Shown piece after piece: positions 17,804 to 27,077 of a stretch of 64,000 bases of DNA. This stretch comes from Desulfosporosinus sp. Its GTDB lineage: Bacteria; Bacillota; Desulfitobacteriia; Desulfitobacteriales; Desulfitobacteriaceae. The first letter of the stretch is position 1; every line of letters begins with the position of its first letter. Made by a program: the position numbers and the translations under genes. The stretch is taken from positions 124,001 through 188,000 of the forward strand of contig DOPM01000055.1 in assembly GCA_003513495.1 (NCBI GenBank). Direction: 5' to 3'. The notes under the pieces are model-generated. The model had not been told where the DNA came from, did no database searches, and saw nothing but the letters and a program-made list of their open reading frames with translations.

Positions 17804-17836
17804 TAAAAGCCCTAAGCTGATTTAATCAGCTTAGGG
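17804..17836 (-). terminator. T-box-controlled terminator
   Basis: GCCCTAAGCTGATT and AATCAGCTTAGGGC form a 14-bp perfect stem with almost no loop, followed on the minus strand by TTTTAT. It competes with the T-box antiterminator just upstream. Confidence 0.88.
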
Positions 17837-18062
17837 CGAATTAACAAATCCGTGTTACCACCTAAATTCAGAGGTTACTCTGCTCTCTAACGGCATATAA
17901 TGCCGCTTCCGTTATAACGTACGGAACTCCGGTAAAGCTTACTGGACAGATATCATTCGGCTAAACAGCTCAGAAACGGCTTCCCTGTTTCTTCACGAAG
18001 ATTTTCACCAACCATCTTCTCTCTAGACATCTAAAACAGGTACTATTTTTCTTCATAGCTTA
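17804..18062 (-). promoter_or_regulatory. T-box leader, probable alanine specifier (GCC)
   Basis: The minus-strand leader has the T-box landmarks in order: stem I with an AGUA S-turn opposite GAA-GCC-G, the distal AGAGAG...GGTTGGTG loop elements, and the antiterminator core AGGTGGTAACACGG near 17855. The terminator follows. Stem I can be built from AGCU/AGCU, AGAAA/UUUCU and CCUGUUU/AAACAGG, which leaves GCC followed by a purine in the specifier loop, matching tRNA-Ala. It controls the downstream aminotransferase gene. Confidence 0.88.
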
Positions 18063-18166
18063 GTGTATTAATTTTTGTCATTATAGTTTAAGAATTTAAA
18101 AAAGTCAATAACTTTTTTATTGGTCTCCTGTCAAGGTTTTTTTGCCTGCTGCCCCTCATTGTTCGG

Positions 18167-19027
18167 CTATTGCTTCTTTTCAACGGGTAGCCAGACTTCA
18201 CATCGGTAGTCCTCCGCCTGTTGATTCCCTTCAAAATAGACTTCGATATCGGGAGCATTGGCGTATTCGTAACCGGAATTGGGCAGCCATTCGCTCACAA
18301 TACGCTTTTGCAGATTTTGTATAGCGGCGGGCATGGCCCCGATACATTCAAAGATAGCCCATGTACATTCTGGAATATGATACTCCGCCATTTCCTCTGG
18401 CGTTTCCTGATCGGTAGCCACGGCAATGTAATAATCGAAATCCTTACCGTTCATGCACGTGCTTACCCCAAGGATGCCCTTCGGCTCCCGGTTCATTAGG
18501 GTGCAGAGTTTCGGAATAACGCCGCTTTGCACTGTCTTTTGCCAAAACAGCGGCACCTTGGCGAAGGATTCTTCAATGTTCATGGAATAGTGCTCTCTGA
18601 CACCTGCAATTTTAAATGCGCCCTTTTTCTCGATTCGATAGTTCATCTCAGCCTCTCCTTTGATCGTTATTTTGAAGCTGATGGGTGGATAGGCTTTCAG
18701 CTTAACGCCTTCTGCTCTTGCGACGGACGGGGCCATACCGTGAACACTCTGAAAAGCACGGTTGAAAGCCGTCGGGGATTCATATCCATATTTAAGCGCA
18801 ATGTCAATAATTTTTTCATCGCTGTTTTGCAAATCGAATACCGCTCTGGTCATCTTCCTCCTGCGGATATACTCTGAAAGAGGTAGGTCCGCAAGATAAG
18901 AAAACATACGCTGAAAATGAAACGACGAACAACGGGCGATCTGCGCGACGCGCTCCAGGTCGATTTCATCCTCCAAGTGTTCCTCCATGTAGTTTATCGC
19001 TTCATTCAGGCAACTGAGCCACTCCAT
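18167..19027 (-). CDS. AraC-family regulator with GyrI-like effector-binding domain
   Basis: 286 residues. Two N-terminal helix-turn-helices (residues about 8-105) with DLERVAQIARCSSFHFQRMF and IIDIALKYGYESPTAFNRAFQ, then a C-terminal GyrI-like/BacA-type ligand domain of about 160 residues ending in WLPVEKKQ. This order is that of Rob/SoxS-like multidrug regulators which sense bulky hydrophobic or cationic compounds. It is monocistronic; neither neighbour is an obvious target. The start has GAGGTGATGGT upstream. Confidence 0.9.
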   Translation of the reverse strand: MEWLSCLNEAINYMEEHLEDEIDLERVAQIARCSSFHFQRMFSYLADLPLSEYIRRRKMTRAVFDLQNSDEKIIDIALKYGYESPTAFNRAFQSVHGMAPSVARAEGVKLKAYPPISFKITIKGEAEMNYRIEKKGAFKIAGVREHYSMNIEESFAKVPLFWQKTVQSGVIPKLCTLMNREPKGILGVSTCMNGKDFDYYIAVATDQETPEEMAEYHIPECTWAIFECIGAMPAAIQNLQKRIVSEWLPNSGYEYANAPDIEVYFEGNQQAEDYRCEVWLPVEKKQ

Positions 19028-19142
19028 ACCATCACCTCTTCACAATCAAAGTATATTAAAAACCCGTATTGGCCGTCCTCTCTTTTCCTGCACGGATATA
19101 AGAGGGCCGCTTTCGAATACGGATAAAAAATCGATACCATAC

Positions 19143-21275
19143 TTACTTTCGTAGAACTACCATAGCATCTGCAGCCTTAACACCCATTTTTTCAGGATAA
19201 ACTATTAAGGGGTTGATATCCAGCTCTTCAACTCGATCCTTCAGTTCCGTTACCATGGCAGATACCTTCATAATTACATCCACAAGCGCATCTAGATCGG
19301 CAGGTGGCTTTCCTCTTACTCCCTTGAGCAGCCCGAAACCCTTAATTTCTTTGACCATATCCAGGGCATCTCCTGGACTGAGTGGCGCTAACCGGAAGGA
19401 AACATCGTTTAACACTTCTACGTAAATTCCGCCCAAGCCAAACATAATGGTTGGACCAAATACTTTGTCCCTAGTAACTCCAATAATTACTTCTATACCC
19501 TCCGACAACATTTCCTGTACTAACACCCCGTTAATCCTAGCATCCGGCTTATGTTTTTTCGCATTTTGCAGTACAATCTTGTACGCCCTTCTTACGTCTT
19601 CTTCCGTGGACAGATTAAGCATTAAAGCATTTGCTTCGGTTTTGTGCGGAATATCCGGTGAATCCACCTTGAGAACGACTGGATATCCTATCTGACCAGC
19701 CATAAAAGCAGCCTCATCCTCATTTTGGGCCAAGCTTTCCTTTGTAACCGGAATGCCGAAACTGGCTAGAAGGTTCTTAGACATCCCTTCGCTTAAAACA
19801 CCTTCAAAGCCATTCAAATCAACTTTGCTTCTTTCCCCTCGAGTTATAACCGGTATCTGATAGTCACTATTTTTCCGTTTACGTAGAAACTCTGCATAAT
19901 CAGCCATCTGAGCTAGTGCTCGAACTGTCAGGGTTGGATTAAAGAACACAGGCAACCCGGCCCTCCGCAGTTCTCTGACCCCTTCGCCTTCGTCAGTTCC
20001 AGGGTAAACCCAGGGATTAAGGACTATGGTCTTACCTGTAGAATTATAAATATCAATAATTCCTTGGGCAATTTCAACTCCGTATGGTTCAAACAATTCA
20101 AAGTTTGCAAAAATAATATCTATGTTATCATCCTCAAGTAAAGAATTTAAACAGGTCAATAGTATGTGTGGATGAGTCATGAACTTACCTGTCATATCGA
20201 TGGGGTTCTGGGCGGATGCAAAGAAAGGAAGAACCTCTTTCATCTTGGCCATTGTGCTTTCTTTAAGCATGGGAAGGGTTAAACCCAGCCCCTCGCACGC
20301 ATCGGCTAGAGTAACTCCGATACCACCGGAAATACTCACTATGGCAACTTTTTTTCCCTGGGGTAACCGGCCTGCTGAAATTAATGGGGCAAAAGCAATC
20401 ATCTCTTCGTACCCATCAATTCTGATGATCCCTGTTTGTTTAAAGAAACCATCATAGATCTGGTCAACCCCTGCCAGAGACCCGGTATGCGAGGAGGCAG
20501 CCTTTGCTCCAACTTTACTTCGCCCCACTTTCATAATCATTACGGGTTTTTGAAGTTTCGCTGCTTCTTCAGCCACTCTACGTAGTTTAGCCCCATCTCT
20601 CGCGCCCTCAAGATACCCCCCTACCAGCTTGGTTGCGTTATCATGAATCATATATTCTAAAAAATCAGCAAATTCCGTGTCCGCTTCATTGCCCACACTA
20701 ACGAAATAATTAAACCCAACACCGTTGGCAAGAGCCTCTGCATAGATCAAGACACCATAAGCACCGCTCTGGGTGACAAACCCTATAGATTTTGAAGCAA
20801 CGTCTGGTATATCGACAATATGAGCAAAAGAAGCCATGACTCCGTTAATGGTATTAATCAACCCTACGCTATTAGGTCCACACAGTCGAATACCGGACTC
20901 CTTAGCCAACGCTGTTATTTTTTCCTGAAGTACACGCCCTTCTAAACCGATTTCTGCAAATCCCGAACTAAAGATGACTGCTGCACAAACACCCTTGGCA
21001 ATGCACTGTTCCAGAGCGGCATAGACCCCATGAGCAGGTATTGAGATTATGACCAATTCCACTTTACCAGGTATATCTGCCAAGGATGGGTAACATTTTT
21101 GGCCAAATAGTTCTTTATAGTTTGGGTTAACAGGATAAATCTTACCTTTATATCCTCTGTTTATCAGCGAAACCTGTGGTTTTGAGCTAGGTTTAGTTGT
21201 ATCACTTGAAGCTCCAATAATAGCTATTGATTCAGGTTCAAAAAATTGTTTTAAAGAATTTACATTATTTAACAT
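19143..21275 (-). CDS. Acyl-CoA synthetase (ADP-forming), fused alpha-beta chain
   Basis: 710 residues from the ATG at 21275, preceded by AGGTGAAACCT. The N-terminal CoA-binding domain has SIAIIGASSDTTKPSS; a succinyl-CoA-ligase-like region contains SHTGSLAGVDQIYD with the phospho-histidine; the C-terminal ATP-grasp domain has FGLGGIYVEVLNDVSFRLAPL and LDINPLIV. It converts an acyl-CoA, ADP and phosphate into the acid, CoA and ATP (or the reverse), a substrate-level ATP-forming step common in amino-acid-fermenting anaerobes. Substrate (acetate, branched or aromatic acids) is not decided by the sequence. Confidence 0.9.
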   Translation of the reverse strand: MLNNVNSLKQFFEPESIAIIGASSDTTKPSSKPQVSLINRGYKGKIYPVNPNYKELFGQKCYPSLADIPGKVELVIISIPAHGVYAALEQCIAKGVCAAVIFSSGFAEIGLEGRVLQEKITALAKESGIRLCGPNSVGLINTINGVMASFAHIVDIPDVASKSIGFVTQSGAYGVLIYAEALANGVGFNYFVSVGNEADTEFADFLEYMIHDNATKLVGGYLEGARDGAKLRRVAEEAAKLQKPVMIMKVGRSKVGAKAASSHTGSLAGVDQIYDGFFKQTGIIRIDGYEEMIAFAPLISAGRLPQGKKVAIVSISGGIGVTLADACEGLGLTLPMLKESTMAKMKEVLPFFASAQNPIDMTGKFMTHPHILLTCLNSLLEDDNIDIIFANFELFEPYGVEIAQGIIDIYNSTGKTIVLNPWVYPGTDEGEGVRELRRAGLPVFFNPTLTVRALAQMADYAEFLRKRKNSDYQIPVITRGERSKVDLNGFEGVLSEGMSKNLLASFGIPVTKESLAQNEDEAAFMAGQIGYPVVLKVDSPDIPHKTEANALMLNLSTEEDVRRAYKIVLQNAKKHKPDARINGVLVQEMLSEGIEVIIGVTRDKVFGPTIMFGLGGIYVEVLNDVSFRLAPLSPGDALDMVKEIKGFGLLKGVRGKPPADLDALVDVIMKVSAMVTELKDRVEELDINPLIVYPEKMGVKAADAMVVLRK

Positions 21276-21393
21276 AGGTTTCACCTCATACTTAATAAAC
21301 TCTCGAAATCCCGTTCTTCAAAGACAATTTAAGGAAAACGCTACGCGTCTTTTTACTATACATGTCTTTGCTATGAAAGCAACTCAAGGTCTA

Positions 21394-21453
21394 TGTCATC
21401 CTGAAGGAGGTACGACTGAAGGATCTAGATCCTTCGCTGCGCTCAGGATGACA
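21394..21453. repeat. Palindromic repeat unit (REP/MITE-like)
   Basis: Outer arms TGTCATCCTGA (21394) and TCAGGATGACA (21443) enclose a second palindrome GAAGGATCTAGATCCTTC (21418). Such TGTCATCCTGA...AGGATGACA units are dispersed intergenic palindromes in many bacteria. It lies upstream of the acyl-CoA synthetase gene, and no second copy is visible in this window. The rest of 21290-21640 shows nothing else. Confidence 0.6.
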
Positions 21454-21639
21454 TGAGTGAAAGAGCACCCTAAAGTTATACTTTCTGAAACGTAATAAAA
21501 AAAAAGTTCCTTATAGTTTGTTCCACATTTTTACTTGTTTTCCTTCATTGATGCTTGAATATTCCAAAATAAAACAAAAAGGCGCCATGTCTAGTCCCTA
21601 ATCATCATAAACATCATAAACATCAAAATAATCTTTACA

Positions 21640-21691
21640 CCTCCAGACTATTATAGTAGTATGTATCTATACTACTATAATAGTCTGGAGG
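21640..21691 (+). promoter_or_regulatory. BlaI-type operator: 23-bp perfect inverted repeat covering the ribosome site
   Basis: Two perfect 23-bp arms (21640-21662 and 21669-21691) are separated by 6 nt. Each arm contains CTATTATAG or its complement, so there are two nested dyads, fitting two repressor dimers. The right arm ends in GGAGG, the ribosome site of the downstream blaI-like gene, so the mRNA could also hide its own ribosome site in a hairpin. This is probably the autoregulatory operator of the BlaI-type repressor. Confidence 0.75.
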
Positions 21692-21699
21692 TTTTATTT

Positions 21700-22056
21700 T
21701 TGGCATTGGTTAAGCTTTTTGACAGCGAACTCAAAATTATGGACATTGTGTGGGATAAGGAGCCGGTATCCGCCAAAGAAATCTCTCTTATCGCGGCTGA
21801 AACAATCGGTTGGAATAAGAATACAACGTATACCATTATTAAAAAACTGATGGATAAAAATGCCCTCAAACGGACTGAACCGAATTTTATCTGTACTTCC
21901 CTTGTCCAAAAAGCAGAGGTACGAAAGGCTGAAACCCAAAGCCTTATCGACAAGTTGTACAACGGCTCTAAAAAAGCCTTTTTCGCCTCCTTCATAGAAG
22001 ATGACCTTTCTGAGGATGAGCTGGAGATGTTGAAAAAACTGATAGAAAAGAGGTAG
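21700..22056 (+). CDS. BlaI/MecI/CopY-family transcriptional repressor
   Basis: 118 residues from a TTG at 21700 placed 8 nt after GGAGG. The frame is open from an ATG at 21661, but that codon lies inside the operator palindrome. The winged-helix region (LFDSELKIMDIVWDKEPVSA, then NTTYTIIKKLMDKNALKR) is typical, as is the C-terminal dimerisation helix with DDLSEDELEMLKKLIEK. Family members are released from DNA by proteolysis triggered by a membrane M56 protease, encoded 4 bp downstream here. Confidence 0.9.
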   Translation: MALVKLFDSELKIMDIVWDKEPVSAKEISLIAAETIGWNKNTTYTIIKKLMDKNALKRTEPNFICTSLVQKAEVRKAETQSLIDKLYNGSKKAFFASFIEDDLSEDELEMLKKLIEKR

Positions 22057-22059
22057 TCC

Positions 22060-22971
22060 ATGCTCGCTGAACTGTTTTACTGGGTACTTAATATGAGTAT
22101 CATCGGCAGTGTTGCCGGATTGCTTGTTTTGTCAATGCGCAAACTTAAGATTCTACCTCGTTTTGCAGTCTATGTCTTATGGCTTCTTCCTCTGATCAGG
22201 TTCTGGCTGCCTTTTGGAATTGCTAATCAATACAGCCTGCTTAACCTAATTTCTAAGTTCACCACCAAAACAGTGATTATCCGCCAGGAACTGCCTCAGA
22301 TCACAACCAGCAATAGTATAATGGCTGCCAATCAATATTTCCCTCTCGAATACAAAACCGACTTGCTTAAAAACCTATTTAATGTCGCATCCCTGATTTG
22401 GATTATAGTTTCCTGTGCTGTCATTCTAATCTTAGTACTGCTCTACTTCTTTACCAAATCAGAGTTCAAGACAGCAAAGCTTATAAGCGGCAATATTTAT
22501 AAATCAGACAAAATTACCGCTCCGGCTGTCTATGGTATTATTCAGCCAAAAATCCTTATCCCTGCCCAGATAGCTGCTGGAGATCTAGACTATATCCTTC
22601 TGCATGAACAGGTGCATATTGCGCGCAGAGACAATCTATTACGGGCCATAGCCTTGCTGACGGCCTGCATTCATTGGTTCAATCCACTATGCTGGGTATT
22701 CCTAAAATACTTTTTTGCCGATATGGAACTGGCCTGTGATGCAAAGGTTCTCAAAAACCTCAATGAACGGCAAACCAAGGAGTACGCCCTAACCATACTC
22801 ACCTGCGCTTCAGGCAAAGCTTTCTTCGCGTCGGCATTTGGCGGAACAAAAACAAAGCTGCGCATCGAAACGATCTTATCCTACAAAAAGCTTACTCTCT
22901 TTTCTTCACTCTGCATTGCTGCCTTGGTAATCTCAATTGCTATCATCATGATCACCAACGCCACTGTTTAG
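22060..22971 (+). CDS. M56-family membrane metallopeptidase (BlaR1/MecR1-like, no beta-lactam sensor domain)
   Basis: 303 residues with about four membrane segments and the zinc motif His-Glu-Gln-Val-His in YILLHEQVHIARRDN, followed by the conserved CIHWFNPLCWVF and MELACDAKVL. Proteins of this family cleave or inactivate the partner BlaI repressor on signal. BlaR1 is about 600 residues with an extracellular penicillin-binding sensor; here the chain ends after a last membrane helix, so sensing must be done by another protein, perhaps the lipoprotein encoded next. Confidence 0.9.
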   Translation: MLAELFYWVLNMSIIGSVAGLLVLSMRKLKILPRFAVYVLWLLPLIRFWLPFGIANQYSLLNLISKFTTKTVIIRQELPQITTSNSIMAANQYFPLEYKTDLLKNLFNVASLIWIIVSCAVILILVLLYFFTKSEFKTAKLISGNIYKSDKITAPAVYGIIQPKILIPAQIAAGDLDYILLHEQVHIARRDNLLRAIALLTACIHWFNPLCWVFLKYFFADMELACDAKVLKNLNERQTKEYALTILTCASGKAFFASAFGGTKTKLRIETILSYKKLTLFSSLCIAALVISIAIIMITNATV

Positions 22972-22982
22972 GAGGTGCTTCT

Positions 22983-23423
22983 TTGAAACGAGTTTTCTTA
23001 ATAATTCTGATTCTTTTCTTGTTGCTGACGACATGTACAAAGCCGGACAGCAACAACCTGCTGAAGGCAGACAATGTTACCATAGGTTATGGCTTTTCCA
23101 GTTATGCAATGTTTGGAGCGGATCAAGAGGTCGTCGATAACTTGCTTAGTCACTTCAACTCTCTCAGCTTTAAAAGAACTGCTAAACAAATGGATCCGGC
23201 AACTGCCTTTCATGTGAATTTTTCCTATAAGGGAAAAGGGGTTAAAAGCTTCTGGGTTGATAAGAACGGTGTATTTTGGCTTGACGGTAAGACAGAATGC
23301 TTTACAGTCTCTTCCGGTGACTTAAACTATCAATACATAAAAGCCGTCTATGAAGACAGCCAAAACATCTCAGCCAGACAAGCAACCAAAGCGCATTTCA
23401 GGGTGAACACTTATGAACTATAA
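22983..23423 (+). CDS. Small lipoprotein-like protein of the BlaI/M56 operon
   Basis: 146 residues beginning at a TTG preceded by GGAGGTGCTTC. A hydrophobic N-terminal segment ends LLLTTC, close to a lipobox (Thr at -1 is unusual), so it is probably exported and lipid-anchored. The mature part has no motif I recognise; it contains paired aromatic and charged stretches (GKGVKSFWVDKNGVFWLDGK) resembling small ligand-binding beta proteins. It sits 11 bp after the M56 gene and overlaps the next gene by 11 bp, so it belongs to the operon and may be its sensor. Confidence 0.6.
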   Translation: MKRVFLIILILFLLLTTCTKPDSNNLLKADNVTIGYGFSSYAMFGADQEVVDNLLSHFNSLSFKRTAKQMDPATAFHVNFSYKGKGVKSFWVDKNGVFWLDGKTECFTVSSGDLNYQYIKAVYEDSQNISARQATKAHFRVNTYEL

Positions 23424-24351
23424 AAAATTCTATATACTGTCACTGTCTATCCTTTTCTTAGCCTCTATTTACCCCCTATACATGGGTTTTGTAACTCTGG
23501 GCAATTATTTACAACATGGTTTTATCAATATGGTTGATTATCAAAAATATATTATTCCTTACACCCCTATATGTATTGCCTTAATTGCCTCGGCCGCACT
23601 CATGCCCCTGCTCTTTAAGCTATGGAAAAGATATACTCTGCCGGTGGTTTCAGTTTTGGGAATTCTATTATTCTTCGCTTTTGAATATGGCTTTGAACAA
23701 ATTAAAGTAATCGAAGGCTATGTGGAAATGCCCCTTGAATCTTGGCAATTAAGCTTATGCATGGCAACCCCGGAGGTCCTCCGCTCTATCGGCGAACCTA
23801 TCTATGCAGCGAATAATCCGGCTTTCAAATTTCACTTCTACCTTATTGCTATTGTCATCATACTTGTCGTGCTGAATGTGATCTATGGTTTTGGAAAAAT
23901 GATCAGAGAACAGAATTTTTCTAAAAAGCATTTGATGATTGCTCAAGGGATTTCCGCTTTGTTATTCATTAGTCTTTGCATTTTCGCCTGTTTTACCGCT
24001 TTTTACAGAAATGGCACGCTCCATATTTCATCCTTATCCGCCCTGCTAATGTCTGTATTCTTTACAATCTTCGGCATCACCATCGGTATTTATTCCGGCA
24101 CGATGTTTTATGGAAAAAGGAAACTGTTCTCAAAGATCATACCTGCCTTATTTGCCTCCTTGACAACACTCCTCATGTATATGGGGGAGCTGGTACTGAT
24201 GGATGGGGTTCTCTTCATCTATGGCAAGGGATTCTTCTTTGAATCCCTAGAGACAATTCCCTTCTCACCAGCCGACCTTTTAGTTATTCTGTGCTCCGGA
24301 CTGATTACCTATCTCCTTATGCATATTGCAATGTTGAAAGCCCGGAGATAA
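23413..24351 (+). CDS. Multi-pass membrane protein of the BlaI/M56 operon
   Basis: 312 residues with about eight hydrophobic segments spread through the protein and no recognisable catalytic motif. It overlaps the lipoprotein gene by 11 bp and is closed by a strong terminator that contains its stop codon. As last gene of a BlaI-controlled operon it is likely the effector or a transporter-like component; the actual function is unknown. Confidence 0.6.
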   Translation: MNYKKFYILSLSILFLASIYPLYMGFVTLGNYLQHGFINMVDYQKYIIPYTPICIALIASAALMPLLFKLWKRYTLPVVSVLGILLFFAFEYGFEQIKVIEGYVEMPLESWQLSLCMATPEVLRSIGEPIYAANNPAFKFHFYLIAIVIILVVLNVIYGFGKMIREQNFSKKHLMIAQGISALLFISLCIFACFTAFYRNGTLHISSLSALLMSVFFTIFGITIGIYSGTMFYGKRKLFSKIIPALFASLTTLLMYMGELVLMDGVLFIYGKGFFFESLETIPFSPADLLVILCSGLITYLLMHIAMLKARR

Positions 24352-24369
24352 AAATCTCCGGGCTTAGCT
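24338..24369 (+). terminator. Terminator of the BlaI/M56 operon
   Basis: AAGCCCGGAGAT and ATCTCCGGGCTT pair around a 4-nt loop; the stop codon of the membrane-protein gene lies in the loop region and AGCTTTT follows. Confidence 0.88.
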
Positions 24370-24403
24370 TTTGACGAATAATGACTAGAAGGCTTTGGTA
24401 GGT

Positions 24404-26854
24404 TTAAATAAATAAATTAACGTTTGAATCCTCTGCTTCTCCTAAATAATAACCAACTCCGCCAATTTTAACGCCGTCCAAAAGTTCCTCTTGTCTTAGA
24501 CCCATGACATCCATCGACATTTGGCAGGCTACGACCTCTACTCCATTGCACATTGCTGCACTGATAAGCTCTTCCAAGGAAGAAACATTTTTGTCCTTCA
24601 TAACTTTTCTGATCATTTTTCCACCCATGCCCAGCATATTCATGTTCGATAACTTAAGCCGTTTGCTGCCCCTCGGCATCATCATGCTGAACATCTTATC
24701 CATAAAGCCCTTTTGAGCACTGACCTTTTCGTGTTTACGCAAAATATTTAATCCCCAAAAGGTGAAAAACATCGTAACTTTCTTTCCCATGGACGCAGCT
24801 CCATTGGCGATAATGAAGGAGGCTATAGCCTTGTCCAAATCTCCGCTAAAGACCACTATTGTCTTATTATCCTTTAACGCTACACCTTGCGGCTCTTGCT
24901 GAACTGAGTCCCTTAGAGCACCTTTTTTTATGAAGGCTGTAATAACTCCTCCGGCCTTAGCTACGTCTATCAGTTGATTATTGGTTCGTTTACTCCAAGC
25001 TTTAATATCCTCATAAAAGCCTGGATCAGAGGCCAAAATCTTGAGTATTTGACCTTGCTTTAAAGGATCCATAGCAGCTTTTACTTGCATCAATGGTCCA
25101 GGACAACATAGCCCGCAAGCATCAATACTTTTATCAAAATGCCCATTAGGGGTATCCACTTCATGGGATCCCGGATGGTCATACTGGCTCTCAGAGCCTG
25201 GGTTTTGAGGCAGGAATTCTTGCAGCGAAATCGTTTTATAGCCGCCGGTAATATTTAAGACATTATAGCCATTTTGACTCAAGATCCTGTCGGCTATATA
25301 GCCTCTTAAGCCCACTTGACAGTATTCTATTATCGGTCTATTCCTGTCTAACTCGCCCATTCTGTCTCTTAGATTGTCCAAGGGAATGTTGACGGAACCG
25401 GGTAAGTGTCCATTGTTATATTCCTCTTCCGTTCTCACATCCAGAAGGATTGAATCCTTAAGTTCAGACGACTCCACATCCTTCCAGGCTGCTACACGAG
25501 TTCTTCCTGACAGCACGTTTTGAGCTGAAAATCCAATCATATTTACCGGATCTTTGGCTGATGAGAATGGCGGAGCATAGGCTAACTCCAATTCGGCTAA
25601 GTCGTCTACTGTTCCTTTTAAGCGGATGACAGTCGCAATAACATCAATTCGTTTGTCAACGCCATCATAACCAATTCCCTGTGCTCCCAACACTCGACCT
25701 TCATCATTAAAAATCAGTTTCAAGGTCAGCTGTAAAGCAGCCGGATAATAGGATGCATGAGCCACAGGATGAACGTAGACAACCCGATAAGGTATATTGG
25801 CTTTTTGCAGACTTCGCTCATTGGCTCCCGTGCTGGCCGCCGTCAAGCTGAAAACTTTAAGGATCGAGGTTCCTTGAGTGCCCTTATAAATGGAATTCAA
25901 ACCCGCAATATTATCCGCTGCGATTCGCCCCTGCTTATTGGCCGGTCCCGCCAAAGGGATAGCCGCCTTTTCTCCGGTAATAAAGTCGACAACCTCGATG
26001 GCATCCCCTACTGCGTAAACACCCTTTACATTGGTCTGCATTTTTTCATCAACGATGATATGCCCTTTCGAACCTAACCTTATTACCGAGTCTTTTAAAA
26101 AGGCAGTGTCAGGAACTACGCCAATGGCCAAAATGACGAGATCGGAAGTTACCACTTTTTCGCTGTTCAAGGTTACTTCGACTTGGCTGCCAACCTCTTT
26201 GAAGGCTTTAACTCCGTCACCTAGAATTAGATCCAAGCCATTTTCGGCTAATTCCTTTTCAGCCATGACCACCATGTCTGAATCAAAAGGAGCTAAAATA
26301 TGGGGAGCGGCTTCGACTAACGTGACCTTCAATCCTCTCTCTATCAGATTTTCAGCCATTTCAACTCCGACATAACCTCCACCAATTACTATGGCGCTAT
26401 TGGTGCCCTTTTGATCAACATAGGCCTTGACTCTATCTGTGTCCGGAATATTTCTCAAAGTAAATATTTTCGAACTGTCTATCCCCGGGATATTGGGTCG
26501 GAGAGCTTTGGCCCCGGGTGATAATACGAGATCATCATAAGATTCTTCGTAGATCCCTTGATCCTTACTTCTGACAGTCACGCTTTTCTTTTCTGTGTCG
26601 ATGCCAACCACTTCACTATTGATCCTCACATCAACGTTAAACCGGGCTTTCATAGCCTCAGGTGTTTGGACGAGAAGTTTCTCTCGTTCCTTAATAGTTT
26701 CACCAATGTAATAGGGAAGACCGCAGTTGGCAAAAGAAATATATTCATCTCTTTCAAACAAAATGATCTGGGCTTTTTCATCAAGTCTTCTAAGTCGCGT
26801 GGCTGCGGAAGCTCCCCCAGCTACGCCTCCGACTATGAGTACCTTTTTTGTCAT
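24404..26854 (-). CDS. CoA-disulfide/persulfide reductase fused to rhodanese, TusA and DsrE-like domains
   Basis: 816 residues in four modules. Residues 1-450 are a flavin disulfide reductase: FAD motif GGVAGGASAATRLRR, active Cys44 in SFANCGLPYYIG, NAD motif VIGGGYVGVEMAENL. Residues ~460-550 are a rhodanese domain with the persulfide cysteine in EYCQVGLRG. Residues ~575-650 are a TusA-like domain with CGLCCPGP. The last ~150 residues are a DsrE-family domain (VVFSGDLDKAIASFIIANGA). Such fusions reduce CoA disulfide, CoA persulfide or polysulfide with NAD(P)H and relay sulfane sulfur between domains. The start ATG follows GGAGGAATAATTCT. It is monocistronic. Confidence 0.93.
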   Translation of the reverse strand: MTKKVLIVGGVAGGASAATRLRRLDEKAQIILFERDEYISFANCGLPYYIGETIKEREKLLVQTPEAMKARFNVDVRINSEVVGIDTEKKSVTVRSKDQGIYEESYDDLVLSPGAKALRPNIPGIDSSKIFTLRNIPDTDRVKAYVDQKGTNSAIVIGGGYVGVEMAENLIERGLKVTLVEAAPHILAPFDSDMVVMAEKELAENGLDLILGDGVKAFKEVGSQVEVTLNSEKVVTSDLVILAIGVVPDTAFLKDSVIRLGSKGHIIVDEKMQTNVKGVYAVGDAIEVVDFITGEKAAIPLAGPANKQGRIAADNIAGLNSIYKGTQGTSILKVFSLTAASTGANERSLQKANIPYRVVYVHPVAHASYYPAALQLTLKLIFNDEGRVLGAQGIGYDGVDKRIDVIATVIRLKGTVDDLAELELAYAPPFSSAKDPVNMIGFSAQNVLSGRTRVAAWKDVESSELKDSILLDVRTEEEYNNGHLPGSVNIPLDNLRDRMGELDRNRPIIEYCQVGLRGYIADRILSQNGYNVLNITGGYKTISLQEFLPQNPGSESQYDHPGSHEVDTPNGHFDKSIDACGLCCPGPLMQVKAAMDPLKQGQILKILASDPGFYEDIKAWSKRTNNQLIDVAKAGGVITAFIKKGALRDSVQQEPQGVALKDNKTIVVFSGDLDKAIASFIIANGAASMGKKVTMFFTFWGLNILRKHEKVSAQKGFMDKMFSMMMPRGSKRLKLSNMNMLGMGGKMIRKVMKDKNVSSLEELISAAMCNGVEVVACQMSMDVMGLRQEELLDGVKIGGVGYYLGEAEDSNVNLFI

Positions 26855-27077
26855 AGAATTATTCCTCCATTTGCGCTAGTAAATGATAGTTTGACACCTA
26901 AATGCAAACTTTATTTCCAATTCCATTTCGGGCTTGAACTGAAAGCTCCCTTGCTTAGGCCCATGCTCATTATACCCCCCGGGGTTACGGGGGTCAATGG
27001 GAAATAAATAACAAAGTTTTATAACGGTTTGGTCAGTGATACCAAAATTAGAGCTTGCAGGTAAATAAGGGAAGGTA

